Shown piece after piece: positions 7,024-12,592 of a DNA stretch of 12,592 nt. The translations under genes were made by a program, and so were the position numbers. The stretch covers positions 1-12,592 of the forward strand of contig DMMK01000487.1 of assembly GCA_003453085.1 (NCBI GenBank). Direction: 5' to 3'. The DNA comes from Verrucomicrobiales bacterium. Its GTDB lineage: Bacteria > Verrucomicrobiota > Verrucomicrobiia > Verrucomicrobiales > Verrucomicrobiaceae. The notes beneath the pieces were generated by a model that did not search any database, had not been told where the DNA came from, and saw only the letters and a program-made list of their open reading frames with translations. The stretch's first letter is position 1; the number at the start of each line of letters is the position of its first letter.

Positions 7024-7310
7024 ACGAGCCTGGAACGGCTGATATCGCCACATTTTAGAGCAAGAGCGCCTAGTGGGGAAGAAATGGACATCCTTGCGTG
7101 TAGACGCGGAAACGGATTTTGAGTCGTGTCCGGCCGCCATTTATCATTTTCGCAGCCTCATCCAGGCTACAAGGAGGCGACCGAGAAGGTGTATTTATCT
7201 ACCCGCCGTCTGCGGCAAGGAGGCAAACGACTTTTCATCAATGATGATCTCCATGGGTATCTTGGGTCGGTTTCTGTCTGAGTTCCGCCTGGATGGTCAC
7301 AGTGATTTTG
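7024..7310. other. Intergenic region between the cytochrome-like gene and the HAD/GH100 gene
   Basis: These 287 bp hold no convincing long gene and no clear terminator for the operon ending at 7311. The promoter of the cytochrome-like gene should be in the left part, but no good boxes were found. On the minus strand two very short reading frames (27 and 19 codons) follow the end of the upstream gene with overlapping starts and stops; see findings. Confidence 0.5.
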
Positions 7311-9383
7311 TCATGCCTCATCCAGTCCCACTTCATGACAGGCCAGGATGAATTCTGCGGCTGACCAGGCCTGGTAGGCTTTGCCCATGGGGTTACCGGT
7401 TTTGGCGTGGGCCCATTCGTTGAACTCCCACTCGGCCTGGATGCCGCGCTGGTTCATGCGGGCCAGCTTCAAAAGCTCTTGAACAGCGAGTGAGCGCATG
7501 CCCAGGCGGCTGATGTACTGCACCCATTTGGCACCGATGAAGGGCCAGATGCCGCCATTATGATAATGGTGCGGAAGGTTCAAAAGATTGACCGCGTAGT
7601 AGGGCCGCCAGTCCGGGTCGCCCGGAGCCACCACAGGATAAAGATTGGTTACGGGGAAGGGTTCATTGACGCCGACTCCCCACATGAAACGGAAAGAATG
7701 TCTGGCACGTTCCACATCGAGCACATTGAACAAAAAGGCCAGGATATTGCCGAAAACATCGCAACGCCAGTTGAAGTCGAAAGGCGTGACCTGGGCCAGG
7801 AGATAAGCGGTGTCTCCCAGACTGAACTGCATGTCCGCAAATGTCCGGGTGCTGTTCGGGCTCAAGGTTGTTGTCGGCCAAAATCTCTGCAAGATCGCCA
7901 GCTTGATGGTTTGCGACCAGCGCAGGTATTCACCCGCCTTCTTGCCCTGGCCCAGGGCTTCCAGCAGCCGGCCAAAGGCGATGTTGGCGCGGTACCAAAT
8001 GACCTGGTCCACAAGCACGTTGTAGGAGCGTCCAAACAGGTCGGTCCAGTCGCCGGCTTCGGGAATTTCAAGGAGCGCATCATAGTTTGAATCGTGGGCC
8101 GTCAGCCAGTCCATCGCCCGCTGTAGCGCGGGGAGATGTTCGCGGATGAACGGTGTTTCCTTGGTCACACGAAAAAATTCATAGGCTGCTATGATGACCC
8201 ACAGACCTCCGTCAATGGAGCAGATACCTCCTACGCCGGAGTAGTCTGGAGCACCGTCTTCGATCCGCACATTGGCTGGGATCTGACCATGCGGTGATGC
8301 ATTGCTGAGCAGCGTGCGTAGCGTGTCACGCTGGCAGTTCCTCACGGTGGCATCATCAATGCTGAGTGAGGCGATGACCGTGATCGCCCCGTCACGCGCC
8401 CACACACTGCGGTAGTTGGCATCGGTGCCGCGGGCTTCGTTGTCGTCCAGCGAGCAGGCGGAAAAGCCCATCTGCGTGATATTCTTTTTCAGGGCCTCTA
8501 CCGCCTTGCGCTGGGCCAGCAGTAGGTAAGCACGATCCTCCGGTGTCAGAGCCTCTGGCGAGACTTCATTCAGGATCTGCCGCATCTCCGGTTCATAGTG
8601 CCAGTGTGGGGGCTCATCCGTAGCTTCCAGGCTGCAGATGGCCGGGATCACCCCATGATGAAGTAGCCCCTCCAGAACCCCGTCTGCACAGATGGACTGG
8701 GCGCGGTAGCAGGGCAGTCCCAGAGTCGCCTCCACCAGTTCCGGCTGTGCATTTTCCACGACAATGCCGCGCACTCCCGGGATGAGGAACATGGCGCTAT
8801 CATTGCCGGAATCTCCGGCCACCAGTGTTTCAAAGCCGGAAATTTGCAGATGCTTCAGCAGCCATTCCAGCGCGTTGCCTTTGTTGGCATACTTTGGCAA
8901 AATGTCCAAGTCGCGGCTGCTGGAATAAACCACCACAGCTTCAATGCCTGCTTCGTTAAGACCGGCCTCCAGCGCCGTAATCAGCTCCGGAGTTGCTTGG
9001 TGGAGATACCAGCTCGATTTGAAGGCGTTCTGAAATTGAGCCGCCTGTTTGACCGCGCTGGTCATGCTTAGCACCACCTGCTCCGCCCGTGCGCGATCCC
9101 AACTTTCGCTCATGATCTCGGCGAACTCCTGCATCACTGCACGACGGTGCATGTCATAGATCATCGTTCCCACCCCGCAGATCAGGTACTGCGGAAGTGG
9201 CAGGCCAGACCGCTGGATGGTTCGTTGCGCGTCTGGGAGAAGGCGGCCGGTGTTATAGACGAGAATCGGCTGTTTCTTCTCGGACTGAGTGTCCCAGACC
9301 TGCTTGAAAAGCAGGGTCGAATCTGGTTTGCCGAGAAGGGTTCCGTCGAGATCGGCGCAAAGGAGCTTGAGAGGGGGACTCAT
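7311..9383 (-). CDS. Fusion of sucrose-phosphatase-type HAD phosphatase and GH100 invertase-like glycosidase
   Basis: The 690-residue cytoplasmic protein has two parts. Residues about 5-245 are a HAD phosphatase of the sucrose-phosphatase type: motif I DLDGT (Asp11, Asp13), motif II TGR (45-47), motif III Lys168 in ANKGNAL, and motif IV GDSGND (190-195). Residues about 280-690 match GH100 neutral/alkaline invertases: NYRSVWARDG (cf. NYDQVFIRDF), SIDGGLWVI with Asp391 (cf. the RDSGLWWI acid), NGGIWP, and WEFNEW with Glu653 followed by GKAYQAWSAAEFI (cf. GKxxRxYQTW). Asp391 and Glu653 are candidate acid and base. The expected reactions are removal of phosphate from a fructose-containing disaccharide phosphate, and hydrolysis of the disaccharide. 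The start at 9383 lies 28 bp after the upstream glycosyltransferase, so the two form an operon; an in-frame ATG at 9503 inside that gene is less likely. Sugar identity (sucrose or mannosylfructose) is not settled. The domain calls rest on remembered family motifs. Confidence 0.85.
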   Translation of the reverse strand: MSPPLKLLCADLDGTLLGKPDSTLLFKQVWDTQSEKKQPILVYNTGRLLPDAQRTIQRSGLPLPQYLICGVGTMIYDMHRRAVMQEFAEIMSESWDRARAEQVVLSMTSAVKQAAQFQNAFKSSWYLHQATPELITALEAGLNEAGIEAVVVYSSSRDLDILPKYANKGNALEWLLKHLQISGFETLVAGDSGNDSAMFLIPGVRGIVVENAQPELVEATLGLPCYRAQSICADGVLEGLLHHGVIPAICSLEATDEPPHWHYEPEMRQILNEVSPEALTPEDRAYLLLAQRKAVEALKKNITQMGFSACSLDDNEARGTDANYRSVWARDGAITVIASLSIDDATVRNCQRDTLRTLLSNASPHGQIPANVRIEDGAPDYSGVGGICSIDGGLWVIIAAYEFFRVTKETPFIREHLPALQRAMDWLTAHDSNYDALLEIPEAGDWTDLFGRSYNVLVDQVIWYRANIAFGRLLEALGQGKKAGEYLRWSQTIKLAILQRFWPTTTLSPNSTRTFADMQFSLGDTAYLLAQVTPFDFNWRCDVFGNILAFLFNVLDVERARHSFRFMWGVGVNEPFPVTNLYPVVAPGDPDWRPYYAVNLLNLPHHYHNGGIWPFIGAKWVQYISRLGMRSLAVQELLKLARMNQRGIQAEWEFNEWAHAKTGNPMGKAYQAWSAAEFILACHEVGLDEA

Positions 9384-9411
9384 GGAGGGGGAAAGTTGAA
9401 AGGTTGGATGC

Positions 9412-10785
9412 TCAGATCTCCACGCTCTGCCGCCAGGGGGTGCTGCTGACTTCCGGTGTTTCAGGCGCGTCCACACCGCTGTGGAGGCGGTCTTCAACGG
9501 CACGCAGCAACTGCTGGGCGATGCCGCTCCACGCGAACAGGGATCGCACCCGGAGGCTGCCCTGCTGGCTGAGCCGCGTGCGCAGACGCTGATACTTGAG
9601 CGCCTGAACTAGGGCGATTCCAAATTCCTCGATGTCCTCCGTATCGGTATAGAGGGCATGCACGCCAAAATCCAGTGCGCGATAAAGCCCTCCCCGGGTG
9701 GTGACGACTGTGGGAGTTCCACAGGCCAGGGCCTCAATCGCAGTCATGCCGAAGGGCTCATAACGGCTGGAAAGGGCAAACACATCGGCGGATCGGTAGT
9801 AGTCCGCCATCTGGTCGTCGGGGAGCGAGTCAGAGATGGTGACACGGTCCTCCAAATGGTGGGCGGCCACGAGTTCCTTCAGCTCCTCCAGCATGCTGCT
9901 ATCACCGGGGTCGGAGGACTGCATGCTCACTGCCAGCCGCAGCTTGGCGTCAGGGAGGCGCGGGGCGACCAGGGAAAAGGCACGGATCAGCAGGTCAAAT
10001 CCCTTGTTTCTCGCCAGCCTGCCTATGGAGGCAATGACGGCTCCCTCGTAGCCCATCTCATGGCGGATGCCTTGGCGGCTTGCTTCACTGACCGGGAAAA
10101 ATCGGTTGTCGTCGTAGCCCGGCGGGATCATGCGGATCTTTGTCTTCGCCACTCCGTAGTCCTCCTCAATCAGGTCCGCCTGTGGCGGGGTGGTGGCAAC
10201 AACCATGTCACATTCATGGAAAAGACGCTGTTCATGACGCACCCGGGTGGTGAAGTTGAACTGGTCCTCCAGCTTTTCCTTGTCCTCTGGAGCCGCATCT
10301 TCCATCTGGCGCTTTTTCCATGAACCGAGGGAATGCGGCGTATGCAGATGAGGAATGTTGAGTGCATTGGACAGTGACTGGCCAGCCAGACCTGCATCCC
10401 AGTAATGGCTGTTGATAAAGTAATAGGACAGGCCCTGTTTTTTGATCAGGCGCAGTGCGTTCTCCACCCATTCGGGGATGCTCTGATAAAGCTGCTCCTT
10501 CGGGATGAACTCACGGCTTCCGCAAGGAACTCGGAAGATCGTCACATTCTCATCCACCGTCTCAGATTCCGCCTGGTTGTCAAAGCGACGTGTCCAGATG
10601 TCTATTTTGTATCCTAGCCTTGCAAGCTGCTTGGATAGTTCAATCACGAAGACCACTTGCCCTCCGGTGTCTGGGGCTCCCAGCGGCGGCTGCGCGGCCA
10701 CATGACCGTGGGTGGAGATCATGGCGATGCGGCGGCGCAGCCGACGGCGGGCGGTGGGGGGGAGTTTTGGCGGAGGCGTGCTCAT
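9412..10785 (-). CDS. mfpsA: Mannosylfructose-phosphate synthase-like glycosyltransferase (GT4, sucrose-phosphate-synthase superfamily)
   Basis: The 457-residue enzyme is expected to transfer a sugar from a nucleotide sugar to fructose 6-phosphate, giving a non-reducing disaccharide phosphate. GT4 marks: DTGGQ (39-43) after STHGHVAAQPPLG, HTPHSLG (148-154) followed by WKKRQME, IPPGYDDNRFFPVS, the donor-phosphate residues Arg256 and Lys261 in GRLARNKG, and the E-x7-E pair Glu343/Glu351 in EPFGMTAIEALACGTP. Several blocks, among them FINSHYWDAG, IPPGYDDNRFFPVS and GIAQQLL near the C-terminus, agree almost word for word with Agrobacterium MfpsA as I remember it, which has about the same length (454) and uses GDP-mannose; sucrose-phosphate synthase is the alternative. 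The start at 10785 was chosen to match that length; in-frame ATGs further upstream (to 10884) add an unrelated arginine-rich stretch. No Shine-Dalgarno is seen. The phosphatase it needs is encoded 28 bp downstream. Confidence 0.88.
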   Translation of the reverse strand: MSTPPPKLPPTARRRLRRRIAMISTHGHVAAQPPLGAPDTGGQVVFVIELSKQLARLGYKIDIWTRRFDNQAESETVDENVTIFRVPCGSREFIPKEQLYQSIPEWVENALRLIKKQGLSYYFINSHYWDAGLAGQSLSNALNIPHLHTPHSLGSWKKRQMEDAAPEDKEKLEDQFNFTTRVRHEQRLFHECDMVVATTPPQADLIEEDYGVAKTKIRMIPPGYDDNRFFPVSEASRQGIRHEMGYEGAVIASIGRLARNKGFDLLIRAFSLVAPRLPDAKLRLAVSMQSSDPGDSSMLEELKELVAAHHLEDRVTISDSLPDDQMADYYRSADVFALSSRYEPFGMTAIEALACGTPTVVTTRGGLYRALDFGVHALYTDTEDIEEFGIALVQALKYQRLRTRLSQQGSLRVRSLFAWSGIAQQLLRAVEDRLHSGVDAPETPEVSSTPWRQSVEI

Positions 10786-11035
10786 GAGTCGTACTGAGTT
10801 CACACCGCACGCGAGCCGGCTGTCTGTTCTCATCAAAGAACCCGGCATGTCGCAGACGCGGATACCTTTTGCTACGGTCGTCAATTCCGCAGGCCAACCA
10901 AAAAGAGTCTCATGGAGGTTAGCCTCGCCACATCTTTATCCGTCTTCAGAGAATGTCTTTGCTGTCTCGCTAGCCGTTTGTTTACGGCCTGTGGCCTTGC
11001 TCGTCCGGGAATGGCCGCTGTTTCACTTCCTTCAA
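10786..11035. other. Intergenic region upstream of the mfpsA-like operon
   Basis: These 250 bp separate the end of the transporter gene from the glycosyltransferase start and should carry the operon promoter. A TTGACG (minus strand, 10879-10884) is a good -35 box, but the nearest -10-like element, TATCCG (10859-10864), is only 14 bp away. No terminator for the transporter gene was found; GGCCTGTGGCC at 10987-10997 forms only a 4-bp stem without a T-run. Confidence 0.4.
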
Positions 11036-12331
11036 TTATTTCGCCGCACGGATGCCTCGATAGGCGAAGGCAAAGAAGAGGCAGACGAGGGCGGTGAGGG
11101 CGGATTCGCCTAACCAGAAGCGGGTCCAGTCTGTGATGCCGCTGTGGGTGCAGGCGGCATACCACCAGCCGCCACCGAGGTAACCGATGAGGTTGCCCAC
11201 ACCGCTCATGAGGAGGTAGAGCAGAGCCTGGGCGCGGACACGCCATTTGCGGTCAATGCGTTCCTCCAAGTAGATCTGGGTGGTGATGAAGTAGAGGGTG
11301 AAGGCGAGGCCGTGAAGGGTGGTGCCGACCATGATCCAGCCTTGGGTATCCAGCGCATTGATCGCATAGCGCAGAACGCAGATGGTGATGCCGCCGAGGA
11401 AGACCCATTTCAGCCGGACGCGGGCCAGGACGCCGGCAAGGAGCAGCATGGCGATGATCTCCGTGGTCTGGGCCAGGGAGATGACGGCGGAGATGTTCTG
11501 GGTGCCGAGGTCCTTCAGGTGCCGCGCGGTGTAGGGGTAAAAGGCGGCGAGAGGGATGCTGTAAAGGGCGGCGGTGATGAAGACGACGCGGTGGTCGCGA
11601 TGGCGGAGGAGATCCAGGGCATCGAGACCGAGGATCTGGCGGAAGCTGCGTTTTTCCTGAATATCGGCCGGCTGGATGAGGGGCAGCATCCAGGAAAGGC
11701 CCATGACGACAAGCCAGAGCCCGGCGGCCGTGTAGCCTGCGACGAGGGATTCATCGGCATGGAGGACGAGGGAGACGATCCAGCAACCGGCCATCCAGCC
11801 AAAGGTGGCGCAGGCACGCAGGGGGCCAAACTGGACTTTGGGACTGTGGAGCTGGGAAAAGACGATGCTGCTGGCGATGCTCCAGACTGGGGTGGCCACA
11901 AGGGCCTGGATCTGGGCGCAAACGAGCACGGCGGAGTCGCTCCAGCCCAGGGCCAGGGAAGTACAGGTGAGGGCCAGGGCGGCACCAGTGGCCAGGGCCA
12001 GCCAGCGGAGCAGGAGGGTGGGGGAGAGTTTTTGATCTGCCAGGGCCCCGACAAAGAGGGGCGAAATAAAAGCGGCAACGGCCGTGGTGGCGAGAACCCA
12101 GGGGACCAGATGTCCGCGCCCATAGGCGGTGTAGATGTTGGCGAGCGGCACGCTCCACATCCCCATGGGCATGGCGGTGCAAAAGAAGAGAAGGGCGAGC
12201 TTGCTGCGGCTGGTGGGGACGTCCACGGAAGGTTGGGTAGGAATAAGGGAATAGCGCAGGACTTCTTTTCCTCCAACTGACAACCTCTGGAAAAAAGCAC
12301 ATCTTGCACCCGCCCTTGGCCTCCCCATCAT
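11036..12331 (-). CDS. MFS transporter, nucleoside:H+ symporter (NupG)-like
   Basis: Inner-membrane permease of 431 residues with about 12 hydrophobic helices, the first at about 45-65 ([20 protein letters not shown]). The layout, the FxxxxxADQK-type loop between helices 2 and 3 ([15 protein letters not shown]), and the second-half [14 protein letters not shown] and QIYLEERID motifs resemble the nucleoside:H+ symporter / MFS_1-like group. The substrate is a guess (nucleoside, sugar or phenylpropionate-like acid). The start is uncertain: ATG at 12331 has an AGAGG six nt upstream, the best Shine-Dalgarno in the window, but gives an unusual 44-residue N-terminal extension and leaves only 25 bp to divergent trxB. 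A GTG at 12226, nine residues before the first helix, would give a normal N-terminus. It runs in the same direction as the mfpsA-like operon and 250 bp upstream of it; a role in importing a related sugar is possible but not shown. Confidence 0.8.
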   Translation of the reverse strand: MMGRPRAGARCAFFQRLSVGGKEVLRYSLIPTQPSVDVPTSRSKLALLFFCTAMPMGMWSVPLANIYTAYGRGHLVPWVLATTAVAAFISPLFVGALADQKLSPTLLLRWLALATGAALALTCTSLALGWSDSAVLVCAQIQALVATPVWSIASSIVFSQLHSPKVQFGPLRACATFGWMAGCWIVSLVLHADESLVAGYTAAGLWLVVMGLSWMLPLIQPADIQEKRSFRQILGLDALDLLRHRDHRVVFITAALYSIPLAAFYPYTARHLKDLGTQNISAVISLAQTTEIIAMLLLAGVLARVRLKWVFLGGITICVLRYAINALDTQGWIMVGTTLHGLAFTLYFITTQIYLEERIDRKWRVRAQALLYLLMSGVGNLIGYLGGGWWYAACTHSGITDWTRFWLGESALTALVCLFFAFAYRGIRAAK

Positions 12332-12356
12332 TCGTTACCTCTTTTACACCCTCATC

Positions 12357-12592
12357 ATGGAAAACGTCATCATCATCGGCACGGGCTGCGCGGGTTTCAC
12401 CGCCGCCATTTACACGGGACGCGCAAATTTGAACCCTCTGATTCTCTCAGGCAACCAGCCCGGCGGGCAGCTGACCACCACCACGGAAGTGGAAAACTTC
12501 CCCGGTTTCCCGAATGGCATCATGGGGCCTGAGCTGATGATGAACATGCAGTCGCAGGCGGAAAAATTCGGCGCACGCATTGAGTACACCCA
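12357..12592 (+). CDS. trxB: Thioredoxin reductase, N-terminal part (cut by window end)
   Basis: FAD-dependent cytoplasmic enzyme that passes electrons from NADPH to thioredoxin. Only the first 78 residues are inside the window and the frame stays open at the edge. The start [18 protein letters not shown] is the FAD-binding Rossmann loop (GxGxxG, residues 8-13), with Cys11 where many homologues have Pro (GSGPAG). It is followed by the family hallmarks [16 protein letters not shown] (36-51) and GPELM. The redox CxxC and NADPH domain lie beyond the edge. No Shine-Dalgarno precedes the ATG. It is divergent from the transporter gene. Confidence 0.95.
   Translation, partial: MENVIIIGTGCAGFTAAIYTGRANLNPLILSGNQPGGQLTTTTEVENFPGFPNGIMGPELMMNMQSQAEKFGARIEYT

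Noticed and set aside
7073..7351. Plus-strand 92-codon frame in the gap between the cytochrome-like and HAD/GH100 genes
   Set aside because: Arginine-rich, without a domain or start signal, and overlapping the end of a real gene and the upstream region of another.
9412..10785. Plant-type sucrose synthase as an alternative name for the glycosyltransferase
   Set aside because: The protein is about 457 residues, far shorter than sucrose synthases, and a disaccharide-phosphate phosphatase is encoded next to it, which fits a phosphate-forming synthase.
11144..12280. Long (378-codon) plus-strand frame opposite the transporter
   Set aside because: Its translation is rich in Gly, Asp, Glu and Ala without any domain. 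It is the usual antisense frame of a GC-rich membrane-protein gene whose own strand shows clear MFS helices.

Overview
The window looks like a piece of a GC-rich (about 60%) Gram-negative chromosome, most likely from Verrucomicrobiota (a Prosthecobacter- or Verrucomicrobium-like organism). This rests on three things: lineage-typical proteins (an exported one-haem protein carrying CxxCH and HEHQ motifs, a paired set of TPM-domain proteins, an exported discoidin-like protein), a near absence of Shine-Dalgarno sequences, and the GTGCAG form of the thioredoxin reductase FAD loop. The phylum is an inference from remembered families, not from a search. No tRNA, rRNA, CRISPR array, insertion sequence or phage gene was seen; the region reads as ordinary, densely coded chromosome.

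Left part (1-2942): a hexameric-type glutamate dehydrogenase and an exported discoidin-like protein, both on the minus strand, separated by a very good intrinsic terminator. The dehydrogenase has a good sigma70-like promoter only 10 nt before its start codon and no Shine-Dalgarno, so its mRNA may be leaderless. An AT-rich 170-bp gap then separates the minus-strand discoidin-like gene from a plus-strand pair: a zinc-ribbon/TPM-domain protein and, 7 bp later, a membrane-anchored periplasmic protein that may carry a degenerate TPM-like domain.

Middle (4720-7310): a terminator separates convergent genes. Then come three minus-strand genes for exported proteins: a small CxxC heavy-metal-associated-like protein, a single-domain rhodanese (with its own terminator) and a one-haem cytochrome-like protein. 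All appear to act outside the cytoplasm.

Right part (7311-12592): the most interesting unit is a two-gene operon. The first gene encodes a GT4 glycosyltransferase very close to mannosylfructose-phosphate synthase (and more distantly to sucrose-phosphate synthase). The second, 28 bp downstream, encodes a fusion of a sucrose-phosphatase-type HAD phosphatase with a GH100 (neutral/alkaline invertase)-like glycosidase. Together they could make a non-reducing disaccharide phosphate from a nucleotide sugar and fructose 6-phosphate, remove the phosphate, and also cleave the disaccharide: synthesis and degradation of a compatible solute in one operon. A NupG-like MFS transporter and the start of thioredoxin reductase (trxB, cut by the window edge) are divergent at the right end.
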